Part shown: in pieces, positions 22,555 to 33,894 of the stretch | Numbering within the stretch: the first letter of the stretch is position 1 | How the letters are laid out: each line of letters begins with the position of its first letter | NCBI RefSeq assembly: GCF_022605725.1 | Contig: NC_065546.1 | Location: forward strand, 28,516,227-28,580,226 | Reading direction: 5' to 3' | Length of the DNA stretch: 64,000 nucleotides | Origin: Anthonomus grandis grandis | Lineage: Eukaryota > Arthropoda > Insecta > Coleoptera > Curculionidae | Notes under the pieces: model-generated | The model's database searches: none | Told to the model about the DNA's origin: nothing | What the model saw: only the letters and a program-made list of their open reading frames with translations | Position numbers and translations under genes: made by a program

Positions 22555-23257
22555 TTCGAATCACAGTTGCAATTCCTTTTTTTGATCAATTTATAGAAGA
22601 ACTGATGAAAATCTGCAAGATTTGCAAATCACGAAAAATCACTTTCATTGTTATATTGTCTAGTACCAAATATGTGCGAAGCACACATAGTAAAAATGGA
22701 AGACTTGTTACCATATGAGGAATTTTTGGACCTAGATACGTTATCTGCAGAACTACATCAGTTGTGGAAACAAAAATGGATTAAGCTGCCTCAAGCAGAA
22801 AGGCCAAAAAATGCTCTTGATGCATTAACAGCATGTAATCCATCTTTGTTTCCCAATATTCATACTCTGTTGCAAATTCTGGCTACGTTACCTGTATCTA
22901 CAGCCTCATCAGAACGATCATTTTCATCGCTAAGGCGTTTAAAAGACTATTTGCGCAATTCAACTGGTCAGGAGCGGCTAACAGGACTTGCCCTTTTAAG
23001 CGTGCATAAAAATATTATAATTGATACCGCAGAGGTCTTAAATCGTTTTGCGAGGGAAAAGCAAAGAAATATTCAGTTGTTATTATAATTACTATTTTTA
23101 AAATTTTAACGTTGTTAAATGTGTTTTTTAGTTTAAACTGGTATCTTCTTTTAGTAAAACCTATTTATAAATTAAAGTTTTTTTTATCCCTAATTTCTCA
23201 AATGTCACTGGCCTAACCCTCTCCCCCCCCAAACATTTTGGTCCAGATACGGCCCTG
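22555..23257 (+). mobile_element. hAT transposon, 3' half with terminal repeat
   Basis: The coding part reads IPFFDQFIEEL-like sequence near 22575, then (with a frame slip) 22648-23088: CLVPNMCEAHIVKMEDLLPY, LHQLWKQKW, NIHTLLQILATLPVSTASSE and RSFSSLRRLKDYLRNSTGQE, then RLTGLALLSVH. This is the hAT C-terminal dimerisation domain (LATLPVSTASSERSFS). The DNA end AGATACGGCCCTG at 23245-23257 is the complement of the CAGGGCCG-type terminus typical of hAT elements. The BED finger, the N-terminal half and the left TIR are missing. Confidence 0.85.
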
Positions 23258-23470
23258 AGTCTACGAAACAAAAGCTCGAAGATCCCTGTGCCAGGAAAGA
23301 ATGACCTGAGTCTGTGGGAAAAAACGGCATCAGTCCATATCCAAAGACGTTATTGCATCAGCTATTAGTTTATCATTGAGTATAGTATACGCAGAGATTA
23401 TTGACTATATTAGCTAATTTAGTATTTTATCTGTTTTTATACAAATTTTGTACTTAAAAGCAGTTTAATG

Positions 23471-24884
23471 GATAATGACTTTTCAGTGTCAACTCGAAAT
23501 AAACCTGGCTTATCAAGCAGAAAAACGAAAAAACGCAAAAAAATAGGTAGGAAGAGAGACCTAACGCGACTACCCACGAACTAGGAACACTGATGCACAA
23601 AACGCTTATCTTAGTGGTCTTAACACTGTTCTTCCTGTCATGTCTCCTTGAAAAAATTAAGCAAGGTCAAGGCTAAATAATGTTTCATTTAGTCATCGTT
23701 GAGATATTTGTGGATGGAATTACACGTGATGTTCCCGTTTGTCTTAAGGTTTTTTTTGTCTTTACACGGAATTACAGTTCGGCGAGTTCAGTACGTAAGA
23801 GACTCATTGGTTTTAACCGGGAAATCGACATGCGTGGAAACTATAACACGAGCTTACAAACTCATTATTCCTTGCTTCCTTGATTCCTTCCTTCTCAAAA
23901 AGTTTACCTCTTTGAAAATCTAAACATTGTAAAATTACACAAAATGTATTCGATCGGCAATATGGAAAACAAGATTTCCTATGAATCCTTCCGAGAAATT
24001 TTTAAAAACAATTTTAATATATCGCTTGGATATTTCTTAAAAGCTGATATATTTTCACTTACTGCTACATTAAATTTCGACGAGGATGAACACACTAGGC
24101 TTAATTAATTTTCATTAGTTTTAACATCCACATTCTGCCAAAACCTGTCTTTTCTACTTACGATGAATCTATTGCAAAGAAAGGAGCTGACGATGTCTGT
24201 TCTATGCTGTATCACTTTTTTTATAATATTCTGCCTATGGAAGTAAAAGAACCTTCCATTTTTCGTGACTCTTGTGCAGGGCAAAATAAAAACTTTATGG
24301 TTTTTCGGTTTTGGCATCACTTGGTTACCAAGAAAAATCGTTTTACTGTTGTAAAAGTAACATTTCCGATCAGGGGGCATTCATACGACAAGTGTGATCG
24401 AATTATGAATCTAGTAAGTATACTGAGGTATCAGATGGCTGACGAAAAATTGTCGTATGAAACGTACACCATTTAATGTCATTGATTGTGGTAAAAATTT
24501 TTATTTTCACGATTGAAGTACATTTTTATCACCGCTTTATCCAACAGTGCAGCTTTCTAACCTGAGCAATCAGGATGCTCAAGTTTTGTTAGCCGAGCCC
24601 CCGCTTAATTTTTCATAAATCGACTTATATGGGCCTACATGCTAGCTCTTAAGTTATTTCGGAAGAATCTAAAAAAAGAAATAAGTAGATCAACAGAAAA
24701 GAGAGGAGGGAACACTGAGAAAACTTTACCAGGGCCCATCAAAAAGCCTAAATGGAAGGATTTGCAGTATCTAACTACATTTCTTAAAAGAGCAGAAGCC
24801 AAGGCGGTTGTTCATCAACAGTTGTTAATGTCTCTAGATCAACCAAAGACATCAATGATGAATATGTCGATGACCCGCCAATAG
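23471..24884 (+). pseudogene. DUF7869-like transposon protein, fragmented
   Basis: Four plus-strand blocks in order resemble a protein widespread in insect genomes: a basic start (MDNDFSVSTRNKPGLSSRKT, 23469 on); RFFLSLHGITVRRVQYVRDS (23760-23830); FSTYDESIAKKGADDVCSML then MEVKEPSIFRDSCAGQNKNF and FPIRGHSYDKCDRIMNLV (24140-24420); and GPIKKPKWKDLQYLTTF (24735-24790). The D-SCAGQNKN and GHS-x3-CD pair looks like an RNase H-type acidic centre. Frameshifts and stops separate the blocks, so it is dead. I recall this family as DUF7869; its transposon class is not certain to me. Confidence 0.55.
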
Positions 24885-26720
24885 ACGCTTAAAGCCGGGG
24901 AAAAGTGGCACAAGTTTTGAGTAAAAGTTTATTTTATAAAATTAATTTTTAACAATAAACACACTATTTATATTATATATATATATATATATATTTTTAT
25001 TTATATTATTTATATATATTATAATTATATTCTTTACGACTAATTTTTTTCAAAATGTAATTTTCTAACAAACCTTAATTATTGATTTTCTCAAAATTTG
25101 TCCGGATGGACCATTGTCGTTATTCCCCGGTACTCTTCAAATAAAATCGATATTATCAAATTTTCGAGCAACGAAAAATTTTTCAATAGTATATAAATAC
25201 ACATCAACGAATGGACCTTTTTTTGATCTAAGCAATCTCCAACGAAATTAACAGCAGCACGAACAAACAACATTTTTTATTTTTTAAACATCTATGAAAA
25301 TGTTTATCATAAATCAAACTTAACTTAAGCCCATAGCTTGTTGTTAGCAACCGATTGTTTCCTGTTGAAACGCCCCCAAAAAAATGAACCCTTTTGTCGG
25401 TTTTCGGCTGCCCTATCGATTTTTCACCCAATTTCCACGACGAAACAAAAAGGAATCGGCTATGCGGTGAAATGTAAATTTTTATTATTACGGTTACTCG
25501 CCACAACTACGTAGAAAGAGCAGGGTTCGTTATCTTTGAAAAGAAAAAAATTCAAGAAAGACATTCTCCTTTCCTCATTTAATGATGAAATATTATAAGT
25601 TCCTTTTTATTATAACCGTTATATGAAATATTTCTGGGGAACGTTGTATTCTGACTCCTAATGTTTCCCAATCGACCAAATCTGATTAGATCCGCGACTA
25701 ATAACACACTTTCCACATTAATTACAATCACCTTAAGATTAATCACAAGGCCGTGAACGTTGTTGGCTATAGGATTACCATGATGCGAAACACGGCAAGG
25801 GGGGAAAGGGTGAAGGTTTTGAGGGAGATTCGATCGATCGATCAATTCGCCAAACATGATCTGGATGGCTTAACAACGTTACGCCTTGTCAAGCGACTCC
25901 ATGATATTTCCACATGAGGATAAAATATTGACACCGCAGCATGCCGCGTTCGGATCCGTTTTATCGACGAAAAATGCGAAGGACATTAGGAATTTTTATT
26001 CACTTCTTGGAGCTTCATTGGAATTATAAACATTTACATTATGCGAGTAAAATACAGCAGTATTAGCTATTTATCTTGTTTCAATACTTTAAAGTTTCAT
26101 ATTCCTGACAGCTTATTTTCACATTCAGATCTTAGAATTTACGTCTGATTTTGAAAATTAAACTAATCGGCATATATTATATAGAAGATGTTCTAAAATA
26201 TAGAGATATGCGTCTTCTACATAATAACTACACGATTTGAAAGAATATAAAATTCAAAATATTAGAAATAATTATTATCAAGAAATCACACAGTAGGTAA
26301 TGGCTATATATATACATAATTCAAGGGCTTAAAATAGTGCACTCGTTATTTATTGAAGTTTTGAACGAAATCCGAACAGGAGGCCGATCGATATCCATCG
26401 TCCAAATTGTAGCAGCAGCAGCAGCAACATTCGAAGCGTAAATAGTTAAATTCAAATTACGACGGAATTCGTTTTGCAGAAATATCCCTGTGGAACACGT
26501 TATATAAGGCGATACTTTTCCCGGTACTCGTGTTTTGGCACTAGGTGAATGCAAATTTGGGCTATGTGGTATAGATAGTCGGGAATTTCAATTCGCTTTT
26601 ATTATTCAGTTCGAAGGAATTAACAGAAAAAAACATGTAATATAATTGTGTTATCCAGAGGGGGAATCATGTATAATACTAATTTAAATGTGATTGGTAT
26701 TAATTTTGCTTACTTGTTTA
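24885..26720. other. intron DNA with an AT microsatellite
   Basis: An (AT)n tract lies near 24974-24997. From about 25100 to 26600 the composition is more balanced and includes GATCGATCGATC near 25832 and an AGCAGCAGC run near 26410. No TE protein or terminal repeat is seen. This could be old unique intron sequence holding regulatory elements; nothing proves that. Confidence 0.4.
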
Positions 26721-26722
26721 TA

Positions 26723-28581
26723 CCTGGTGGTGCGTCGCCGAGCGGAACATAGGAAAACCCATGTAAATTTTAAGGGGGTCAATTATTGGCTTCCCTGTAC
26801 ATTATATAGAAAAAATGTAAGATAACTTTTTGAAGAGACCAATTTGGCAAACCCTTTTGCAAAGTTTCAAAAAATTTTAATAAGCGAATCGTGAATTATT
26901 CAATTAAATGTAATTGCAAAATTAGCAAATTTTCGGTTCAGGTAAAACCAAACGGGCACCAGTAAAATGAATATTGTCACTGACGTGAGGAAAAGTGTCA
27001 ATAAATTAGTGACAGTTGATATTTGAAAACAAGTTTGAATTATTCAATCGACGAAAAAATAGCCATAATTAAGTGGCATTATGCGGGAAACAGTTTTAGA
27101 GCAGTATCTGAAATGTTTTCAGTTTATTTCCCCACCAAGCCCATTCCGTCCATTTCAACTATTAAACGTATTGTCAATAAGTTCGAGTCCAAAGATACCG
27201 TAATAAATAATTGTAAATGTTCAACTCAGGATATCGAAAATAGAGCCGAAGAAAGAGAGAACAGAGATCTTAATATTCTACTGAGTGTGGAGGAAAACAA
27301 GAGGTTTAGTACGAGGGTTCTTGGGCAAGAGGTAAATAAACATCATACAGCGGTATTGCGCACTTTAAAAAAACACAAATATTATTCGTATAAATTCGAA
27401 AAACATTGGAAAGAGCAAATAATCATAGGAATTTTTTAAGAAATATTTGTTTTACCGATGAATGTACATTTACCCTCAACAATGAACCAAATGTTCAGAA
27501 TTGCTGGTATTGGATCCAGGAAAATGAACATCGCTTTGTTCATACTCGGACGCAATATCCCCAAAAAACAAATGTATTCGTGGGAATTATCGGACACCAT
27601 ATCATTGGACTCTTTTTTATGGACTATAACCTAACAGCTGAAACCTATTTGGACTTATTTCAAAATCAAATTGGACCCGCCTTGGAAAAAGTTGTTCAGG
27701 AAGATCAGATGATCTGGTACCAAATGGATGGTTGCCCGGCCCATAATGCCCGTATGGTTAGAGAGTGCTTGAAAAATGCTTTTAACGGAAATATTATTGG
27801 TCCACGTTACCGGATACTTTGGCCAGCCAGGTCACCTGATCTTTCACCGAATGATTTCTTTTTGTGGGGTCATTTAAAAAGTGTCATTAATAAAAGTGTA
27901 AAATTTGAGAATCTTAGCCACTTACAAAACGCGATTTAGTTAGAATGTAATAAAATTTTTCAATATCAACTTAGTAACGTTAGAAATGAATTTTATGATC
28001 GGTTACGTTTTTATGTAATTCTCTATTATTTTTATAAAAGTTATTTTATCTTATTTTATTTTATTTTTCCACACTTACCAGTTAATATTTTACTAAGTTT
28101 TAAAATATTTCAGATACTGCTATTGGTTTAATTAAATTCTAAGTATGATAAAATTATTTTTTTAATAATCGATAATAATAATTGTTATTGGTTTAACTTT
28201 ATCGTTACATTAAATAAAAAAGTAATGTTAACGTGTCTTACTTTGAATGTATGGTTGTGAGATTGATAAAACGAAAAAAAAAACATTTCTTGTATTCGGC
28301 TGTACGTCAGATTTGGCAAAGCCTTATAACAAATTGTTTGCTGGTGGCTGGTGTCTGGTTTTACCTGAACTGAAAATTTGGTAATTTTGCAATTACATTT
28401 AATTGAATAATTCAAGATTCGCTTATTAAAATTTTTTGGAACTTTGCACGAGGTTTTGCCAATCTTCTCTTCAAAAAGTTATCTTACATTTTTTCTGTAA
28501 AATGTACAGGAAAGCAAATAATTGACTCCCTTAAGATTTACATGGGATTTCCTATGTTCCGCTCGGTGACGCACCACCCGG
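26723..28581 (+). mobile_element. DD41D IS630-Tc1-mariner transposon with TIRs of about 235 bp
   Basis: This 1859 bp element lies between TA at 26721-26722 and 28582-28583. The left end CCTGGTGGTGCGTCGCCGAG and the right end (reverse strand) CCGGGTGGTGCGTCACCGAG start inverted repeats that continue through GCGGAACATAGGAAA, AAGATAACTTTTTGAAGAGA and a TGTAATTGCAAAATTA block about 225 bp inside. It encodes one damaged transposase. The TIRs are far longer than those of the 17538 element, so it is a different lineage. Confidence 0.9.
27023..28020 (+). pseudogene. DD41D transposase with one deletion/frameshift and a late stop
   Basis: Starts MKTSLNYSIDEKIAIIKWHY with a helix-turn-helix half up to VNKHHTAVLRTLKKHKYYSY. 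A short deletion with a frame change near 27400 removes the linker (usually about 20-30 residues). The second frame, 27406-27939, has the catalytic Asp of CFTDECTF, Asp of WYQMDGCPAH and Asp of SPNDFFLWG, with 41 residues between the last two. A TAG at 27937-27939 cuts the protein, but the same frame continues LECNKIFQYQLSNVRNEFYD. All three acidic residues survive, so damage is recent in character. Confidence 0.85.
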
Positions 28582-28746
28582 TATATTAAATATTAATACA
28601 TCATAGTGTAATATCCGATAATTAGGAGTAATCAGTCGAGGTTAATCAGGAATTAATTATATATTTCTAATAACTATGTGGTATCGATCAGATTAGATTA
28701 TTATTCATATTGCTTTCAGTTAACTATGCTAATCTTCCTAAAAAAT

Positions 28747-28795
28747 ATTTTTTTACTACAATAATTATTTGTAATAATTATTGTAGTAAAAAAAT
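28747..28795. repeat. perfect 23 bp hairpin
   Basis: Arms 28747-28769 and 28773-28795 are exact complements around a TGT loop (left arm ends TTACTACAATAATTATT). It is AT-rich and flanked by AT-rich DNA. It may be a tiny MITE or a replication-slippage product. Confidence 0.85.
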
Positions 28796-28799
28796 TATT

Positions 28800-29828
28800 G
28801 CCATAATTCAAAAATTCAAAAACCAAGACAGCTACTAAAGATCTATACAAATATTCCTCAATTAAAATGATTGGAGTGTTTATATTGTATGTAACATTTT
28901 AATTATAATATTATATTACATGCACGCCTATGATCAAACGCCACGCCAGTGTTTTAACAGTGTGAAGTGTGACAATGACATTTGGACTAACAATCGGTTA
29001 GTCCACGAGTTAAGCGCGCGACGAGAATTTTCCGTTAGTGCCAGGGCGTTGAAAGCTTGGGCGATTTACGGAATACTAAAAAGCTTCTACTCCTCGACAT
29101 TTAGATGGCACTAAGAATGTAAAACTACTTAAACTTCCTTAAACTTTTACCAAGGGTGCACGGACTGTCAAGCATCAAATTATGTCATATAAAATGCGGC
29201 CATTTTGCATAGTTCTTTAGCTTGCACAGGCTTTCTTTTTACTACTACCGAAAAACTAACTTTTATTAATCAAATTTTGCGAAAAATCTTATCAAAATTG
29301 ATCTGTTCTCATATTTCGCACAATATTTTTCCAGTTATTTAGTTCAGTGTTTTGTGGGTCAGCTGTGATTAGTTTTCATTTGGATGTGTTCTGACCATTT
29401 CTAAAGAAGGGTTAATTATATTGTTGTAAAAGAACTGAGATATAAACAGTAAAAACTCTGAATTAAATATAGGACATTGGCGTCACTGCATTTGCATAAA
29501 TAGTTATTGAAAGTAAACTTCTTTTGTGATAGTGCAAATGTACACAACAAAAGTGAGAAATAATTCTAAGAAGAAAATAATTCTAAGAAGAAGCTGTTGT
29601 GTTAAATCTGTGGATAGCGAAAGTTATAAATTGCCTAGTTTTTTAATAGGTCCAATATGTTTAATACTTAGTTTCAAATTCTTAAGTCCGGAACCATGAA
29701 TATCTCAGTAATAAATAATTCTATGCATGTTAAAATTATTTTACTCCACATTTATTCAAGCCCAATTCAAGGACGGGTGTTAAATCAGATGCCATACCTT
29801 CGGTTAATCTCCCAGGCTTAATACAAGG
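28800..29828. other. intron DNA, one repeat-like patch
   Basis: No gene is supported. CTACTCCTCGACATTTAGATGGC near 29088 matches part of the dispersed repeat at 31362, 49222 and 53790, so an old fragment of it may lie here. Within 28974-29000 TTAGTCC and GGACTAA form a short inverted repeat. Confidence 0.4.
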
Positions 29829-29830
29829 TA

Positions 29831-31341
29831 CACGACCGCTCAAAAGTATTTGCCCACATATGACTCTTTTAAAGTTATAACTTAACTTTATAATAAACCC
29901 ATCAGTTATTCTTATGAAACGGTTTATTTATAACAAATATAAACAATATAAACAATACATTTTTCAATTAATTAAATTTAAGAAAATCAAATTTTGGATT
30001 CATCTACATGTCCGCCTCGATTTTTAATAACAGCTTCACAGAGTTTCGGTAGTCTTCTAATTAATTTGCCCAAAGTTTCCTGAGGTATCTTGTGCCACTC
30101 TTCTTGGATGATCCTCCACAAGTCTTCTTTTGATGTGGGGCATGATTTTCGCACTTGTCTATCCAGTTCATTCCACAGTAATTCGATAGGATTGAGGTCC
30201 GGTGATTGTGGGGGCCATACCATAACTTTCAGAATTGTCTTTGTAATTCTTCGACGTGTGCTTGGGGTTATTGTCATGTTGAAAGATGAAGTACCAGAAG
30301 GAAGTACATTGTCACTTAAAATTGTTTTGTAACCCTCTTTTCGAAGAATTCCCTCTATTCTAATTAGATCGCCCACTACAGATCCTCCGAAACAACCCTA
30401 CACCATCACCGAACCACCAACGTGTTTAACTGAGGCCACCGTAGAGTTCTCAGCGACCCTTTCATTGGCATAACGGCGAACAAAGACTTGCATCTTCGTT
30501 CCAAAAACCTCGAATTTCGACCCCAGAGAACTTTCTTTCAGTCATCAATGGTCCATTCTTTGTGTGATTGGGCCCACTTAAGTCTTTTCTTCTTATTAAC
30601 ATCCTTCAGTAGCGATTTTGATACAGCTAAACATCCTTTAAGACCAGCATTATAAAGTCGCCGTTTTACTGTCGAAACACTGACCGCTTTTTTACGCTCC
30701 TTGTTGATTTTTGTTGTGATTTCAAGGGCGGTAAGGATTTCTATTGCGTTTGCTTGTAATTATAATATTTAAATCCTTCTTTGAACTTCTTGCCTTTGGC
30801 CTTCCCGGTCGAGGTTTGTTGCTAATAGTCCCTTCCAAGACAGTCCGCCTTGGAATTCCCAAATCCGTCGAAATTTGACGGTTAGTCTTTCGAGCCTTAT
30901 GAAGTTCAATGATAATACCTTTTGTTTCTACCGATAACTCTTTTGTTTTAGCCATTCTAAAGAATTTTGAAAAGCCAGCAAAGAAACGGTGACAATCGTC
31001 AATAAGCAAGCGAAATTATTTACCAATGTTACACAAAATCAATTCTTGAAGAATAAACATCTTTAAATGTTTCAAATTTCATCGGAAACGAGCTGTACAC
31101 AGATTAGTTTTTTAGAAGAAGTGCTGTTATGCCATGTCAGTGCATTGTTTGTTATTTGCAGGACTATTTTTAAATACTCAGTGTTTTTCAACGAACCTTA
31201 GTTGATAGGTATGCTGTTTAAGCATATATGCAATTTACAAAAGAGATACAATCTAAATATAGTTATAAAGATAAGATTTTTGTATCTAATTTCAAATATT
31301 AAAAAGAATACATGGTGGGCAAATACTTTTGAGCGGTAGTG
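29831..31341 (-). mobile_element. Tc1-type transposon, full length
   Basis: This 1511 bp element lies between TA at 29829-29830 and 31342-31343. The left end CACGACCGCTCAAAAGTATT and the right end (reverse strand) CACTACCGCTCAAAAGTATT form short inverted repeats continuing TGCCCACA or TGCCCACC. It encodes a Tc1 transposase on the minus strand. It is inserted at the left border of the dispersed repeat that starts near 31362. Confidence 0.92.
29987..30955 (-). pseudogene. Tc1 transposase with several frameshifts
   Basis: The start codon is at 30955 (MAKTKELSVETKGIIIELHK). A paired-like helix-turn-helix follows (RKTNRQISTDLGIPRRTV), then the GRPKARS AT-hook-like GRPR motif. The middle (30376-30722) reads in shifting frames through KRLKWAQSHKEWTIDDW. 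FQHDNNPKHTS (second catalytic Asp) and SPDLNPIELLWNELDR (catalytic Glu, DD34E type) are in adjacent frames, separated by a one-base shift. The tail ends PKLCEAVIKNRGG. The length agrees with intact Tc1 transposases (about 340 aa), so it is full length but inactive. Confidence 0.9.
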
Positions 31342-31361
31342 TATATATAACAAAAGGTGTT

Positions 31362-32096
31362 CATAACAAGTGACCCCACCAGAGGTATAGTAAATATAGT
31401 AGCAGCCGACAACAATGACGACAATATGCTGATGTTAAAAGAGATCAATATGGCATAATGGGGTAATTATTTTTTTATGATTTTAAATATGAAGGTCAAT
31501 ACGCAACAGAATTTATCTTGTTTCTCTATTAATTTTTTAACAGCCTTAAAGTCAAAACATACTCTAAATCTAATTCCAAACCTGTTTCAATGCATGAGCA
31601 ATTTTGGATTTTTTACAAACTTGGGGTCTGAAATTTTCAAAGACAAATAGAAAAATGCTAACTCACAAGTAATTTGTTAATAGTTGTATACATAATATTT
31701 ATTAAGGAACATTACCAGTGCATTAAGTAGGTGGTAATTTCTGGGTGATTTTATTAATTTATTTATTGTTATTTATATATATCATTTATTGGCCTTTATA
31801 TAGTAACTTAAACATCCTAAATAAATTTTACTTTACGAAGTTTGTTCTTTATTTTCATTTCATTCATTCTTTATTTCCCACTTATTTTAAGCGTATGGTA
31901 TAGTAGAGCGAATTATACTTGGCGCTATAATAAAATTTTAAATTACCCGCTTTTATGACGTCACAAACCCATTTTCACTTGCGGTTAGAGGACTAGTACT
32001 CCTCGATATTTAGAAGGCGCAACGGTCAATCGACGTTCGGTGTTCTATTGGCTCTTATGAGAGTTTTCTATCTAAGAAGTACTAATCTGGTGCCTG
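31362..32096. repeat. dispersed repeat, copy A
   Basis: Shared ordered blocks with copy B (52866-53884): AACAAGTGAC-CCACCAGAG, AGCAGCCGACAACA, TTCT(T/G)GGTGATTTTATTAA, TTACCC...TATGACG, ACTCCTCGA-ATT-AGA-GGCG, AACGGTCAATCGACG, GTTCTATTGG and TATCTAAGAAGTA. The last part is also found inverted at 49222-49445. The right border near 32096 is about 440 bp upstream of a THAP coding fragment, so it may be the end of a P-type element or a separate MITE-like family. Confidence 0.75.
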
Positions 32097-32554
32097 GTGG
32101 GCCGAGAAAACTTTGCTGGCTTTCTATTTACCGTAATTTCTAAGTTTTATTTCTTGTAGAATTAGGTCATAAACAGGCATAGAATTTCGAATGGGGTATG
32201 TTTTCTAAACACAGGTCGAGCTCCGTCTCTTGGTGGAGATAAAATGTTTTACACGAATGGTCCTTGTTTTCAAAATCTATTAATTTAATTTAGTTTCTTT
32301 TTATTACTTTTCTTGCCTCCTGACTGCGATAAAATTAATTTATATATGTCTATTCAAAAATTTGCTGTTTTTTCTAAAAATAACAACAAAAACACCAGGA
32401 TTGTCTATTTCTTTGTCACAATCTAAAATTAGGACAAAACTATTATGTAAATATCCCTTGTGTAAAAATTTCTACGTTTTTAATTATCTAGGAACTTTTA
32501 AAAAATAAATGTTTTTTCACATTTTGTATAAGCCCCATGTTAAAAAAAGCGAGG

Positions 32555-32728
32555 ATGGAGGTATGCCAGGTCAGTTCATTAAAGGATTGCAATAACTTTA
32601 AAGTTTGTTCCGACCATTTTTTTTCTGCTTCAAATTATAATAAGCCTGAAGATCCCTCTGGTCAAGTCAAGGTTAGGTTTCATGCAATTCCATGGTTTCC
32701 GCTAAAACAAAGTTCTGTTAGAACATAA
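32555..32728 (+). pseudogene. THAP zinc-finger fragment of P-type transposase
   Basis: The frame reads LKDCNNFKVCSDHFFSASNY and VKVRFHAIPWFPL. KVCSDHF is the Cys-x2-His core and (V/L)RxxAIP(W) resembles the AVPT box of the THAP domain (C2CH zinc finger). The N-terminal Cys pair is missing, probably in an upstream exon or deleted. Confidence 0.65.
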
Positions 32729-32999
32729 TATTTATCCTCCTTTTTTCCCAAAACCAAGAAAATGATTTCAGATGGTCAATTTATTGATAATAAAATTTAA
32801 GTTCAGAGGCTGTATTCACTAGTGGTATATCCACTTCAACTATCTCATCAGGTAATGTCCAATCAAATTGTTCACCATCAATGGCATTGGTAGTGAACAC
32901 TCATCAGGGAGCTCTGGTTCCAATATTTCCATAAATTTTATAAATAAATATTCTTTTCTCTCGAGAATAGAAAAGATATTTTTGCTAATGCTGGTCTTT

Positions 33000-33500
33000 T
33001 AAAAGATAGCTTCACTCGGGAGCAGAAAATTAGTTATAATGTTCACAAATTCACCATGACAAAGTTATTTAAATTGAGCTTACTTCTGAAAAATGAAAGA
33101 GCACATATTGCCTCTTTTATAATGATGGAAGGTTTCAGTTTAAAGAAGCGAATCTTAATGAAGTAACTAAAGAATTCATTAACTCGCAATTGCTAAATGC
33201 AGATCATCCACATTCTGGTTGCAGGTGGTCACTGGAAAAAAAGCCTTTGCCCTCGCAATTTTTATACGTAGTCCATGGCTTTAGAAGTATTTCAGGCACT
33301 TTCCAATTTCGAATCACTTTTTCTTACTACTTTTCCAATTACCATCTCCAAGAACTCTTCAAGCTATACTCTTCAATATACTGTTCAATTACCTGGACAA
33401 ATCGAAGCAATTTTGGAACACCTTAAGGTAGAGCCTATCACTGAACTAGATAGTTGTTGTGCCTTAATGTTTGATGAAATATCTAGACTTTTTTAAGAAA
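33000..33500 (+). pseudogene. P-type transposase central fragment
   Basis: Frames with slips read FINSQLLNADHPHSGCRWSL, MALEVFQALSNFESLFLTTF, VQLPGQIEAILEHLKVEP and LDSCCALMFDEIS. The CCALMFDEIS box resembles the CxLxFDEMS motif containing a catalytic Asp in P and THAP9 transposases, and the preceding segments match its GRR+S...+LS...Y..L region. It is clearly a remnant. Confidence 0.55.
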
Positions 33501-33894
33501 ATCCAGTCAAAGAAATTCAGGGTTTGAAGACTTTGGTTCGCTGGGTACAAACTCGAAGCAAATCATGGTCTTGTATGCATGGTTTAAGGTTTTCAAAAAC
33601 CATATAAAATTCCAGTGTCCTATTTTTTTATACAACATACAGTTAAGCGGAGGTTTTAAAAAAAACTAATAATAACCTGCATTAAAGACTTGCAATTAGG
33701 ATGAAGATCTTTGCAACTATTTGTGGTCAAGAAAAAAAAGAGAAACCTAAGAAAGCAAAAAAGTATATATATAAAAATATACAAAAGTGTTCATTAAAAA
33801 AGTATAAAAGAAAAGTATAATATAGATATAGCTACATAAAACAGTGCATATAAAAACAATAAAATAGTCTGTGTGTGTGAAGTTAAAATTAAGT

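Noticed and set aside
26321..26554. Minus-strand frame of 77 aa with an Ala run
   Set aside because: The Ala run comes from an AGC repeat; no similarity or splice context supports a gene.
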